DNA of 64,000 nucleotides from CBDDFQ01 sp965227035 (GCA_965227035.1 OZ245724.1:372001-436000), one strand, 5' to 3'; positions 43,025 through 51,329 are shown, numbered from the stretch's first letter. Notes: generated by a model not told the origin, from the sequence alone. Numbers and translations: made by a program.

Positions 43025-43051
43025 TTAGCACTCTCTTTGAGTGAGTGCTAA
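43025..43051. promoter_or_regulatory. CIRCE element (HrcA operator) in front of rpoH
   Basis: TTAGCACTC, nine bases, GAGTGCTAA: an exact match to the CIRCE consensus with the correct spacer. It lies 28 bases before the rpoH start codon on the minus strand, in the expected promoter or early leader region. TAATAT overlapping its ftsY-distal arm on the minus strand could be a -10 hexamer, but no good -35 accompanies it. The regulator HrcA is encoded at 63161. Confidence 0.95.
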
Positions 43052-43123
43052 GGCGTAAGTTCAATCGCGCCGATAGGAGAAACTCATCTAGAAGCTCGGC
43101 GGCTTTCCCCTTGGTGTTGCCTA

Positions 43124-44173
43124 TTAATTAAGCAGCGCCTCGGCGAACTCACGCGCGTTGAACGTCTCCAGATCTTCCAGCTTTTCGCCTACTCCGATGA
43201 AGTACACCGGGATCGGGCGCTCCTGCGCGATTGCAGCCAGAACGCCGCCTTTGGCAGTACCGTCGAGCTTGGTCACGATCAGACCGGTCAACCCCAAAGC
43301 GTCGTCGAAGGCTTTGACTTGCATGAGAGCATTTTGTCCCGTGTTGCCGTCGATCACGAGTAACACCTCATGGGGCGCGGTCGCATCCGCCTTGGTAACC
43401 ACGCGCTTGATTTTTCGCAGTTCCTCCATGAGATGTAGCTGAGTCGGGAGGCGTCCGGCGGTGTCAACGAGCACCACGTCCTTCCCGCGAGATTTACCGG
43501 CTGTTACCGCATCGAAGGAGACCGATGCGGGGTCGCCACCTTCCTGGCTGACGATGTCGACCGAAGTACGGTCGGCCCATACGCCCAGCTGTTCTTTTGC
43601 GGCGGCGCGGAAGGTGTCTGCGGCAGCTAACAGGACGGTTGCGCCGGAGTGGGCAAGGTGACGGGTCAGCTTGCCGATCGAGGTAGTCTTACCCGCGCCA
43701 TTCACGCCGGCCACCATGATTACCGTGGGCTTCGCCTGCCCGATGACCAACGCCTTCTCAAGCGGTGCCAGCAATTCCGCAAGGCTCGCGGCCAACAGGC
43801 TTTTGACCTGCGCCGGATCGGTCGCCTTGTTGTCCTTCACCCGACGCCGCAGGTCGGTGAGCAAGTGCTCAGTCGCTTTGACGCCTGTGTCTGCCATCAA
43901 CAGGGCAGTTTCGAGTTCTTCGTAAAGCTCCTCGTCGATGCGGGTGCCGGTGAACACTGTCGCAATGCCCGACCCGGTCTTGCGAAGTCCCGATTTGAGT
44001 TTCTCCAGCCATTTTTGGCGTGGCGCGGCTTCCGCCACAGGCTGGGCAACGGGCTGACTCTCGGCGATTTGCACCGTCGCTGCCGCCGGATTCGGCGTTT
44101 CCGGCTCGACTGGCGGAGCAATCGAGGCCTGGTCGGGCGCGGGGGGAGTTTTTTTCTTGAAAAAGCTGAACAT
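43124..44173 (-). CDS. ftsY: Signal recognition particle receptor FtsY
   Basis: A 349-residue SRP-type GTPase that docks ribosome-SRP complexes at the membrane. A short acidic/proline-rich A domain (10-65) is followed by the N domain and the G domain: G1 GVNGAGKTTS, the DTFRAAAKEQL loop, G3 DTAGRLP and G4 TKLDGTAKGG. The ATG at 44173 begins MFSFFKKK, as in relatives; the frame runs 17 residues further upstream without support. It is divergent from the first M16 gene with a 28-base gap, and upstream of rpoH on the same strand by 126 bases. Confidence 0.96.
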   Translation of the reverse strand: MFSFFKKKTPPAPDQASIAPPVEPETPNPAAATVQIAESQPVAQPVAEAAPRQKWLEKLKSGLRKTGSGIATVFTGTRIDEELYEELETALLMADTGVKATEHLLTDLRRRVKDNKATDPAQVKSLLAASLAELLAPLEKALVIGQAKPTVIMVAGVNGAGKTTSIGKLTRHLAHSGATVLLAAADTFRAAAKEQLGVWADRTSVDIVSQEGGDPASVSFDAVTAGKSRGKDVVLVDTAGRLPTQLHLMEELRKIKRVVTKADATAPHEVLLVIDGNTGQNALMQVKAFDDALGLTGLIVTKLDGTAKGGVLAAIAQERPIPVYFIGVGEKLEDLETFNAREFAEALLN

Positions 44174-44201
44174 TAGTGACGTTCTTAGAATCCACCATTC
44201 T

Positions 44202-45665
44202 ATGAAACGACTACACATGCCCAAACCTCAGAAGTTATTCGCGGCTTTATTCCTCGCGATGCTGGCCCCGGGCATGTCGTATGCCCAGACTCCGGCCCCC
44301 ATGCCATCGCCGAGCGTGTCTCCGGCGCCGGCCGCAGGAACGGCTGCATCGGCGACTCGATTCACGCTGGCCAACGGCATGACGGTCATCGTCAAACAGG
44401 ACAAACGGGCGCCGACGGCAGTTCAGCTGGTTCTGGTTCGGGTGGGGTCTGTCGACGAGGTCGACGGCACGTCCGGCGTGGCCCACGCGCTCGAACACAT
44501 GATGTTCAAGGGCACGAAAGATCTGGCCGTGGGCGAGTTTTCTCGGAGAGTCGCCGCGTTGGGCGGACGCGAGAACGCTTTCACCACGCAGGACAACACC
44601 GGCTACTACCAGCAGATTCCCGCCGGCAAGCTCGAAGACGTGATGAAGTTCGAATCGGACCGGTTCGCGAACAACCAGTGGGCCGACATCGAGTTCACCC
44701 GGGAAATCGAGGTGATCAAGGAAGAGCGGCGGATGCGCACCGAAGACAGCCCTCGCGCGCAGCTTTACGAAGCGGCTAACGCAGTGGCGTTTCTCGCGTC
44801 GCCCAATCGCAGGCCGGTGATCGGCTGGATGGGCGATATCGAATCGATGACGCCCAACGACGTGCGCGAGTTTCACAAGCGCTGGTACGTGCCTTCCAAT
44901 GCGGTGCTCGTGGTGGCCGGCGATGTCGATCCGGCGGAAGTCAGGCGACTCGCCGAGAAGTACTACGGGGTGATTCCGTCCGGTGTCATTCCCGCCCGCA
45001 AGCCGCGACCCGAACCATTGCAAGTCGGCATCCGTCGGATTGAATTCAAGGCCCCTGCAGAGCAGTCTTACCTGATGATGATGTACAAGGTGCCGAAGCT
45101 CTCGACCGACCTCGACAGCGCCGACAGCCAGGACGCGCTTGCCCTCACCGTGTTGTCCGCAGTGCTCGATGGCTACGCCGGATCGCGCCTCGATCGCGCG
45201 CTCACCCAGGGCGACAACCGGGTGGCAGACAGCGCGGGTTCAGGCAACGGATTGATGGGCAGGTCGCCGCAAATGTTCGTGCTCGATGGCATTCCTGCCG
45301 CCGGCAAGACGGTTCAGGAGCTGGAAGCTGCCTTGCGCGCGCAAGTAGCGAAAATTGCTGCGGATGGCGTGTCGCAGGCCGAACTCGATCGCGTCAAAAC
45401 CCAGTGGGTGGCCTCCGAGGTCTACAAGCTCGATTCGGTGTTCAACCAGGCGCGCGAATTGGGCAGCTACTGGATTCAGGGATTCCCCCCGGAAATCAGC
45501 GATCAGCTCATAGCCCGGCTCCGCGCAGTCACTGCGGATCAGGTCAAGGCAGTCGCCGCCAAATACTTCGGAGACGATTTGTTGACCGTGGGCGTGCTGG
45601 TGCCGCAACCGGTGGACAAGAATCGCAAGCCCCGGCCCGCGGTCGCAGGCACACGTCAGGATTGA
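44202..45665 (+). CDS. M16 zinc metallopeptidase, catalytic subunit
   Basis: A 487-residue periplasmic pitrilysin-family peptidase. A signal peptide (cleavage after SYA) precedes a Pro/Ala-rich linker. The inverted zinc motif HALEH (HxxEH) lies near residue 101, and the distal glutamate is in IEVIKEERR about 75 residues later, so the site is complete. It processes proteins or peptides in the periplasm. Start ATG 44202 is preferred, with ATG 44217 as the alternative. It is followed after seven bases by a second M16 protein without the zinc motif, the usual arrangement of a two-subunit enzyme. Confidence 0.92.
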   Translation: MKRLHMPKPQKLFAALFLAMLAPGMSYAQTPAPMPSPSVSPAPAAGTAASATRFTLANGMTVIVKQDKRAPTAVQLVLVRVGSVDEVDGTSGVAHALEHMMFKGTKDLAVGEFSRRVAALGGRENAFTTQDNTGYYQQIPAGKLEDVMKFESDRFANNQWADIEFTREIEVIKEERRMRTEDSPRAQLYEAANAVAFLASPNRRPVIGWMGDIESMTPNDVREFHKRWYVPSNAVLVVAGDVDPAEVRRLAEKYYGVIPSGVIPARKPRPEPLQVGIRRIEFKAPAEQSYLMMMYKVPKLSTDLDSADSQDALALTVLSAVLDGYAGSRLDRALTQGDNRVADSAGSGNGLMGRSPQMFVLDGIPAAGKTVQELEAALRAQVAKIAADGVSQAELDRVKTQWVASEVYKLDSVFNQARELGSYWIQGFPPEISDQLIARLRAVTADQVKAVAAKYFGDDLLTVGVLVPQPVDKNRKPRPAVAGTRQD

Positions 45666-45672
45666 ACGCGCC

Positions 45673-47043
45673 ATGAATATCAAATCAAAACTCGAATCGA
45701 ATCTCAAATCAAAAGGTTTCCGTAGCGCGCTCGTTGCGGTCGCATTCGGAGCCTTGGCATTTGCTAACGTCGCTCACGCAGCCTTGCCGATCGAACACTG
45801 GACTCAGCCCAGCGGCGCGCAGGTGTATCTGGTGCAAAGTCCGGGCATTCCCATGGTCGATGTTCAGATCGATTTCGATGCCGGTGGGCGCCGGGAACCA
45901 GCCGCACAGGCGGGCTTGGCGAGTCTTTCTGCCAGCATGACTTCCAAGGGTGTGGTCGCTTCGGCAAACGGCCCGGCTCTCGACGAAAACGGTCTGGGCG
46001 AGGCCTGGGCCGATCTCGGATCGTCGTTCGGCGGAGGCGCCGGTAACGATCGCACCAGCTATTCGCTGCGCAGCCTGACCTATCCCGATCTGCTCGCGAA
46101 ATCGGTCGCGCTCGCAGCCCGTGAGTTGGGCGAACCGTCGTATCCCGAGAACGTGTGGATTCGCGAACGGCAACGCATTTCGGCGTCGATCAAGGAGGCG
46201 AACACGCGCCCGGCAACCGTCGCCGCCCGCGCCTTTTCCAAAGCGGTGTTCGGCACGCACCCGTACGGTTACGAGACGACCGAAGAAACGCTGGCGCGCA
46301 TATCGACCGCCGACATGCGCAAGTTCCACGACACCTATCTGCAGGCCTGCGGTGCCAAGGTGAGCGTGGTCGGAGCGGTCGATCGGGCCGGCGCAGATGC
46401 GATAGTCGCCAAGCTGCTTTCAGGATTGCCGCAGACAGGATGCAAACCGCTGCCCGCAGTGCCCGAGGTGCAGCCGCTTACCAAAGCCATCGTCGAGAAA
46501 ATCCCGTTCGAATCGGCGCAGGCTCAGGTGTTCATCGGCCAGCCGGGCTACAAGCGCAACGATCCCGACTTCTTCGCGCTCACCGTGGGCAACTACATTC
46601 TGGGCGGCGGCGGGTTTGTTTCTCGTCTGCAAAACGAAGTGCGAGAAAAGCGCGGGCTCACCTATGGCGTGTACAGCTATTTCTCGCCCGGGCTGCACGC
46701 AGGTGCATTCACCATCGGACTGCAGACACGACCCGATCAGGCCGAGCAGGCACTGAAACTGTCGACAGAAATTCTTGCCGATTACGTGAAGAACGGTCCG
46801 ACAGAAACGGAACTCAAAGCCGCAAAAGACAACCTGATCGGCGGCTTCCCATTGCTGATAGACACCAACAGGAAACTGCTTGGCAACGTGGCAAATATTG
46901 CGTGGAATAACTTGCCGCTCAACTACCTCGACGTCTGGACTGCGCAAATCGACAAGGTCACCGTGGCCGATATCAAGGGTGCGTTCGAGCGCAAGCTGCA
47001 ACCGGATCGCATGGTGACCGTGGTGGTCGGAGGCAAGCAATGA
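45673..47043 (+). CDS. M16-family non-catalytic partner subunit
   Basis: A 456-residue secreted protein with a signal peptide (cleavage after AHA) and the two-domain M16 fold, but where the zinc motif should be it reads LASLSASMTSKG, so it lacks HxxEH. The conserved second-domain segment GGGGFVSRLQNEVREKRGLTYGVYSYF is present; in M16 enzymes this R/Y part of the partner subunit helps bind substrate. It works with the upstream catalytic subunit. Its stop overlaps the rsmD start by four bases (ATGA). Confidence 0.9.
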   Translation: MNIKSKLESNLKSKGFRSALVAVAFGALAFANVAHAALPIEHWTQPSGAQVYLVQSPGIPMVDVQIDFDAGGRREPAAQAGLASLSASMTSKGVVASANGPALDENGLGEAWADLGSSFGGGAGNDRTSYSLRSLTYPDLLAKSVALAARELGEPSYPENVWIRERQRISASIKEANTRPATVAARAFSKAVFGTHPYGYETTEETLARISTADMRKFHDTYLQACGAKVSVVGAVDRAGADAIVAKLLSGLPQTGCKPLPAVPEVQPLTKAIVEKIPFESAQAQVFIGQPGYKRNDPDFFALTVGNYILGGGGFVSRLQNEVREKRGLTYGVYSYFSPGLHAGAFTIGLQTRPDQAEQALKLSTEILADYVKNGPTETELKAAKDNLIGGFPLLIDTNRKLLGNVANIAWNNLPLNYLDVWTAQIDKVTVADIKGAFERKLQPDRMVTVVVGGKQ

Positions 47044-47726
47044 ACCGGAAAACTGAAGCGAGCGCTGCGGCCAAAACCGCAGGAAAGACTGCTACCAAAA
47101 AGCCGGTGCACCGTGTGTCCCACGGGCCTTCCGGAGAGGTGCGATTGATCGGCGGCAAGTGGAAGCGCACGAAACTGAAAGTGGCCGATCGGCCGGGTCT
47201 GCGCCCGACGCCCGATCGTGTGCGCGAGACGCTGTTCAACTGGCTCGGACAAGATCTGAGCGGATGGAAATGCGTCGATGCGTTTGCCGGCACAGGCGCG
47301 CTGGGATTCGAGGCGGCATCGCGCGGCGCGAAATCGGTGCAGATGTTCGAGAGCGACGCCGAGTTGATCACGCAGCTGAAATCGAGTCGCGCCCGGCTCG
47401 AAGCCAACGAAGTGAGCATCGACAAAACCGATGGCATTACCGCGCTCAAACGATGCACGCCGCAAACGCTCGATCTGGTGTTTCTCGATCCACCATTCGA
47501 GTCGGGTCTGTTCGACTCGGCCGTCGATGCTGCGGCGCAGGCTATCGCTGCCAACGGATTCGTTTATCTGGAAGCGCCGGTGGCGTGGACCGACGAGCAA
47601 CTGCTGCCCCGTCGGCTCACTGTGCATCGCTACATGAAAGCCGGTAGCGTGCATGCGCATCTGTTGACGCCGCTGCCATCGCCAGCACCGCAGACCGGGC
47701 CAACCTCCGCCGACCAGCCCGCATAA
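47040..47726 (+). CDS. rsmD: 16S rRNA (guanine-966-N2) methyltransferase
   Basis: A 228-residue methyltransferase acting on 16S rRNA in 30S subunits. The segment VRLIGGKWKRTKLKVADRPGLRPTPDRVRETLFNWL is a family signature, the SAM motif is VDAFAGTGALGFEAASRGA, and the catalytic motif is DPPF. A basic Ala/Lys-rich N-terminal extension of about 30 residues precedes the fold, and a proline-rich tail ends it. It is coupled to the M16 gene and followed after 27 bases by coaD, the widely conserved rsmD-coaD pair. Confidence 0.95.
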   Translation: MNRKTEASAAAKTAGKTATKKPVHRVSHGPSGEVRLIGGKWKRTKLKVADRPGLRPTPDRVRETLFNWLGQDLSGWKCVDAFAGTGALGFEAASRGAKSVQMFESDAELITQLKSSRARLEANEVSIDKTDGITALKRCTPQTLDLVFLDPPFESGLFDSAVDAAAQAIAANGFVYLEAPVAWTDEQLLPRRLTVHRYMKAGSVHAHLLTPLPSPAPQTGPTSADQPA

Positions 47727-47753
47727 TCGGGCTGAAACCAGAGGAGAGCATTC

Positions 47754-48269
47754 ATGCCCAGGCAGGTCATCGCGGTATATCCAGGCACCTTCGATCCAAT
47801 GACGCTCGGTCACGAAGACATCGTTCGTCGTGCCACCGAATTGTTCGATCACGTGATTGTGGCGGTGGCGGCAGGTCATCATAAAAAGACGATGTTCAAT
47901 TTGGAAGAACGGGTCGACATGGTGAGTTCTGCCGTGAAGCAATACCCGCATGTCCGCGTCGAAACCTTCGCCGGACTCCTCCGCGATTTCGTCGTCGCTC
48001 GCGGCGGCAAGGCCATGGTGCGAGGGCTTCGGGCCGTGACCGATTTCGATTACGAGTTCCAGCTAGCGGGCATGAACCGCACGCTCATGCCTGAAGTCGA
48101 AACCGTGTTCCTCACGCCCAGCGACAAATACCAGTTCATCTCGAGCACCTTCGTTCGCGAGATCGCCACCCTCGGTGGCCAGGTAGGTACCTTCGTGTCG
48201 CCGTACATCTTCGACAAGCTTTCCGACAAAGTGCGCGACCTGAATTCGAAAAATCCATCCGACAAGTGA
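47754..48269 (+). CDS. coaD: Phosphopantetheine adenylyltransferase
   Basis: A 171-residue enzyme making dephospho-CoA from 4'-phosphopantetheine and ATP. The nucleotidyltransferase motif GTFDPMTLGHEDIV is at 11-24, with the TxGH His20, and the second motif ISSTFVREIA is near 125. Length is usual. GAGGAG precedes the ATG. The stop codon overlaps the GTG start of the following phosphatase gene. Confidence 0.97.
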   Translation: MPRQVIAVYPGTFDPMTLGHEDIVRRATELFDHVIVAVAAGHHKKTMFNLEERVDMVSSAVKQYPHVRVETFAGLLRDFVVARGGKAMVRGLRAVTDFDYEFQLAGMNRTLMPEVETVFLTPSDKYQFISSTFVREIATLGGQVGTFVSPYIFDKLSDKVRDLNSKNPSDK

Positions 48270-48940
48270 CCCAACTCATCCTGATCCGCCACGGCGAAAC
48301 CGACTGGAATCGCGCCCTGCGTTTCCAGGGCCACACCGACGTTCCGCTCAACGACCTCGGCCAGGAACAAGCCCGCCGCCTCGGCAACAAGTTAATGGGG
48401 GTCAGATCCCAGTTTCTTTATTGCAGCGATCTGCTTCGCGCGAAGCAAACTGCTATTCCGGTGCAAGCGGCGCTGTCGCTGGAGCCGATCTACGAGTCGC
48501 AATTGCGCGAGCAGTTTTTCGGCGCGGTCGAGAGCATGAGCGTGAGCGAGATCAAAGCGAAATATCCGGCCGAATGGAACGAGTGGATCAAGTTCGATGC
48601 CGACTACGCCATGCCTGACGGCGAGACGACGCGGCAGTTCTACGACCGCATCGTTGCGGCGATGAGCGCAATCGTCGCCAGGCACACCGATGACACGGTG
48701 GCGGTTGTGACTCACGGCGGCGTGCTCGATATGGTTTACCGATCTGCAATGTCGCTGGGGCTCGGCGGTCCGCGTCAAAGCGCGATTCCGAATGCCGGCG
48801 TGAACAAGGTATCGGCTTCGTTGGTCGACGGAGTCGCGAAGTTCACGATTGAGGAATGGGCGATCACCGATCACCTCGAGAACATGCCGTCGCAGCCGGT
48901 CTACGATCAAACCCAGCTTTCGAAAGCCCTAATTCGTTAG
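48266..48940 (+). CDS. Histidine phosphatase family protein (phosphoglycerate mutase-like)
   Basis: A 224-residue member of the histidine phosphatase superfamily. The phosphohistidine motif RHGETDWN has His9, and the second catalytic His is in VVTHGGVLDM. Relatives act on phosphosugars, cofactor phosphates or other small esters, so the name phosphoglycerate mutase should not be taken literally. It starts with GTG inside the coaD stop. The segment LMGVRSQFLYCSDLLRAKQT contains an in-frame copy of a REP-like DNA motif (48392-48420) where relatives have a variable strand. Confidence 0.88.
   Translation: MTQLILIRHGETDWNRALRFQGHTDVPLNDLGQEQARRLGNKLMGVRSQFLYCSDLLRAKQTAIPVQAALSLEPIYESQLREQFFGAVESMSVSEIKAKYPAEWNEWIKFDADYAMPDGETTRQFYDRIVAAMSAIVARHTDDTVAVVTHGGVLDMVYRSAMSLGLGGPRQSAIPNAGVNKVSASLVDGVAKFTIEEWAITDHLENMPSQPVYDQTQLSKALIR
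48392..48420 (+). repeat. REP-like GGGGTCAGATCCC motif inside the phosphatase gene
   Basis: TTAATGGGGGTCAGATCCC followed by AGTTTCTTTA. GGGGTCAGATCCC motifs with flanking AT-rich ends recur between genes in many Proteobacteria, often linked to REP-associated transposases (recalled, not searched). Here it is read in frame and keeps the reading frame intact. I saw no second copy in this window. Confidence 0.45.
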
Positions 48941-48994
48941 GGGTCGGCCAGTTAGTGCGACCGGCGATAATTGCGCCATGACTGGAGATACATC

Positions 48995-49273
48995 GTGGCT
49001 TTGATGATCACGGACGAATGCATTAACTGCGACGTCTGCGAGCCGGAGTGCCCGAATCAGGCCATTTATCTGGGCGAGTCGATCTACGAGATCGACCCCG
49101 GTAAATGCACCGAGTGCGTTGGCCACTTCGACGAGCCGCAGTGCGTTCAAGTCTGTCCGGTCGCGTGCATTCCGATCAATCCGGCGCACATCGAAAATCA
49201 GGAAACGCTCTGGCAGAAGTACAGGCGTTTGCAGGCAGAATCGGCTTCAGGAACGTCTCCTGGCGTGGCGTGA
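48995..49273 (+). CDS. YfhL-type 2[4Fe-4S] ferredoxin
   Basis: A 92-residue electron carrier with two [4Fe-4S] clusters. Cluster cysteines are Cys9, 12, 15, 19 and Cys38, 41, 50, 54; the eight-residue insertion between Cys41 and Cys50 marks the Allochromatium-type ferredoxins such as YfhL. The C-terminal 30 residues extend past the second cluster. GTG 48995 is chosen because GGAG precedes it and the product then begins ALMITDECINC as in relatives. In gammaproteobacteria and betaproteobacteria this gene commonly follows coaD, as here with one gene in between. Confidence 0.92.
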   Translation: MALMITDECINCDVCEPECPNQAIYLGESIYEIDPGKCTECVGHFDEPQCVQVCPVACIPINPAHIENQETLWQKYRRLQAESASGTSPGVA

Positions 49274-49290
49274 TCTGAGCCACTTCGAAC

Positions 49291-49797
49291 TCAAGACGCT
49301 TTCTTCTTTTTCTTTTTGGACTTCTCAGGCGTACTACCCGCCGATTGCGCAATGAACGGCGCGCCAGCCGGTGTGTTCAAGCTGGTCTTGGGTTTGACAG
49401 CCTTCTTGTCTTTTTTGTCTTTCTTACTCGAGTGCCTGTCGTCGGATTCGGTGTCCCGCATTCCGTGCTTATCGGACTTATCGGGCTTTTTCAATCCCAC
49501 CTTCTCCAGACCCACGACTCCCGCGTAAGGCTTGTTGGCCGCCTCGTATTTGAGCCGATCGCGTTCCATCTCGTTCGCCAGATTTTTCAACGCGCGCTGA
49601 CCTGCGATCGAATCACGGCGTTGTTGGTCGGTTCGCGAGTCGCCTGCATTTATTTCGATCGAATCGGCGCAGGGCGTTTGACCGTATGTGTTGCCACATC
49701 GGTAAATCGTTGCGTTAGAAATCGAGGGGAGGACTGAGAAGAGTAGAGAGCCGAGCGCGATTGTTTTGAGCGGCTGGCGGCAGAAACGAAAATTCAA
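49291..49797 (-). CDS. Small secreted protein with DUF4124-like N-terminus and lysine-rich tail
   Basis: A 168-residue protein with a signal peptide (about 1-28, SNA cleavage) and a short IYRCGNTYGQTPCADS segment holding two cysteines, as in DUF4124-type proteins. The rest is charged and disordered, with KKDKKDKKAVKPK and a C-terminal run of lysines. It begins with a TTG that overlaps the pth stop. No good Shine-Dalgarno is visible, so coupling to pth may provide translation. Function unknown; a cell-envelope location is likely. Confidence 0.65.
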   Translation of the reverse strand: MNFRFCRQPLKTIALGSLLFSVLPSISNATIYRCGNTYGQTPCADSIEINAGDSRTDQQRRDSIAGQRALKNLANEMERDRLKYEAANKPYAGVVGLEKVGLKKPDKSDKHGMRDTESDDRHSSKKDKKDKKAVKPKTSLNTPAGAPFIAQSAGSTPEKSKKKKKKAS

Positions 49798-50414
49798 GTC
49801 TTGTTATCCGGGAGATCCGCAGGGCGCGGGGGTTTGGGTCGTGGCGGCTTTGTGGTGTGAACCATCATGGTTGCCTTTTCCATGTTGCCGTCGAGCATTT
49901 CGGGCACAGCTTTGAGTGTGCGAGAAATGCATTCGTCGATAGCTTCGCGGTGCTCCGGCGAGGGTTTTTTGAGCACCCAGTTGATGACCTCGGACTTGAC
50001 GCCCGGGTGCCCGACGCCGAGGCGCAGACGCCAGTAGTCGGCGCCGATTTGAGTGTGGATATCGCGAAGTCCGTTGTGGCCTGCATGACTGCCGCCGAAC
50101 TTGAGTTTTACCTGGCCGGGCGCGATGTCCAGCTCGTCATGAGCCACCAGAACTTCTTCCGGTGCAATCTTGAAAAACCGGGCGAGTGCGCCGACAGATT
50201 TGCCGGATGCGTTCATGAACGTGGTCGGCTCAAGCAGCCAAAGGTTCTGGCCCTTGATAGTGGTGCGAGCGACGAGCCCGTGATAAGTGCGATCGGCTGT
50301 GAGGTTGACTTTCAACTCGCGGGCCAAAGCATCGATCCACCAGAAGCCGGCGTTGTGGCGGGTAGCTTCGTATTCCGCGCCGGGATTTCCAAGTCCGACA
50401 AAGAGTTTGATCAT
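49794..50414 (-). CDS. pth: Peptidyl-tRNA hydrolase
   Basis: A 206-residue enzyme that releases peptidyl groups from tRNAs dropped by ribosomes. Catalytic residues are visible: Asn10 (GLGNPG), His20 (TRHNAG) and Asp in AHDELD. The terminal 20 residues are Lys/Pro-rich, beyond the usual 190. The frame is open upstream, but ATG 50414 starts MIKLFVGLGNPG as in relatives. It lies in the conserved prs-rplY-pth order, after the rplY terminator. Confidence 0.97.
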   Translation of the reverse strand: MIKLFVGLGNPGAEYEATRHNAGFWWIDALARELKVNLTADRTYHGLVARTTIKGQNLWLLEPTTFMNASGKSVGALARFFKIAPEEVLVAHDELDIAPGQVKLKFGGSHAGHNGLRDIHTQIGADYWRLRLGVGHPGVKSEVINWVLKKPSPEHREAIDECISRTLKAVPEMLDGNMEKATMMVHTTKPPRPKPPRPADLPDNKT

Positions 50415-50456
50415 GGTGTGATTATCGGTGGGGCATTCGGGTTGAAAAGCGGCGAC

Positions 50457-50489
50457 ACAAAAGAAAACGGCCCACCGAAGTGAGCCGTC
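50457..50489 (-). terminator. Intrinsic terminator of rplY
   Basis: On the minus strand ACGGCTCAC pairs with GTGGGCCGT around a TTCG tetraloop (one G-U pair) and is followed by TTTTCTTTTG. It lies between rplY and pth. Confidence 0.9.
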
Positions 50490-50525
50490 ATTCCAAGCCA
50501 TTGCTGGCTCGCAATCTGCAGAAAA

Positions 50526-51218
50526 TTATTTCTTGGCTGCAGGTGCTTTAGCTGCCGGAGCCTTGGCTGCAGGAGCTGCGCCCTTTGCGGGAGCTGCGCC
50601 CTTAGCGGGTGCCGCACCAGCTTCGGCGCCTTCAGCACCTTCGACGACCGGGTCGACTTCTGCCGCTGCAGGCATCACGACCGAGACGAGAACCGGGTTG
50701 TTGCGAGCAACAGCGGACACGCCCTTCGGAAGCTTGATGTCGGCAAGGCGGAGAGTCGCGCCCTTCTTGAGTTCGCCCAGATCGACCGAGATGAATTCGG
50801 GCAAATCCTTGGGAAGGCATGACACTTCGAGTTCGGTCAGGATGTGGTTGACCAGGCAAGCGTCGGTCTTCACTGCAGGCGAATTTTCTTCGTTCGAATA
50901 GTGCATCGGCACCTTCATGTGCAGCTTGGTGCGGGCATCGACGCGTTGGAAATCGATATGCAAAACGAGTTGCTTGTAGGGGTGGTATTGCACGTCACGC
51001 AGCAAAACCTTGCTTTCGGAACCGGCAACGTCCATTTCCAGAACGGAAGAATGGAACGCTTCCTTCTTCAGTGCATGCCAAAGCGCGTTGTGATCGAGTT
51101 CGATCAACAGGGGCTGGCCTTCACCACCGTAAACAATCCCGGGCGTCTTGCCGGAAATGCGGAGACGGCGGCTCGCACCCGTACCCTGCTTAGCGCGCTC
51201 AAAAGCGACGAATTTCAT
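50526..51218 (-). CDS. rplY: 50S ribosomal protein L25/general stress protein Ctc
   Basis: A 230-residue two-domain L25 (TL5/Ctc form) that binds 5S rRNA. The N-terminal L25 fold has GTGASRRLRISGKTPGIVYG, and the C-terminal domain contains HILTELEVSCLPKDLPEFISVDLG. The last 40 residues are an Ala/Pro/Lys low-complexity tail made of AAPAKG- and AKAP-type units, absent from short L25 proteins. ATG 51218 with GGAG six bases before it is chosen over one four codons upstream, whose CATGG lies on the ribosome site. It follows prs on the same strand. Confidence 0.95.
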   Translation of the reverse strand: MKFVAFERAKQGTGASRRLRISGKTPGIVYGGEGQPLLIELDHNALWHALKKEAFHSSVLEMDVAGSESKVLLRDVQYHPYKQLVLHIDFQRVDARTKLHMKVPMHYSNEENSPAVKTDACLVNHILTELEVSCLPKDLPEFISVDLGELKKGATLRLADIKLPKGVSAVARNNPVLVSVVMPAAAEVDPVVEGAEGAEAGAAPAKGAAPAKGAAPAAKAPAAKAPAAKK

Positions 51219-51285
51219 AATCAACTCCATGCCACCGAATTGGTGGATTTGTGAAAGTCCGCCGCGACCAGCGAGACCTCCGGTT

Positions 51286-51313
51286 AAAACAGATCGCTCG
51301 AAATTGAGCGATC
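51286..51313 (-). terminator. Hairpin between prs and rplY, possible weak terminator or attenuator
   Basis: GATCGCTC (51292-51299) and GAGCGATC (51306-51313) are exact complements around a six-base loop. On the minus strand it is followed by TGTTTT. The T-run is short, so transcription may partly read through from prs into rplY. Confidence 0.55.
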
Positions 51314-51329
51314 CACTCGATGCCTCAAA

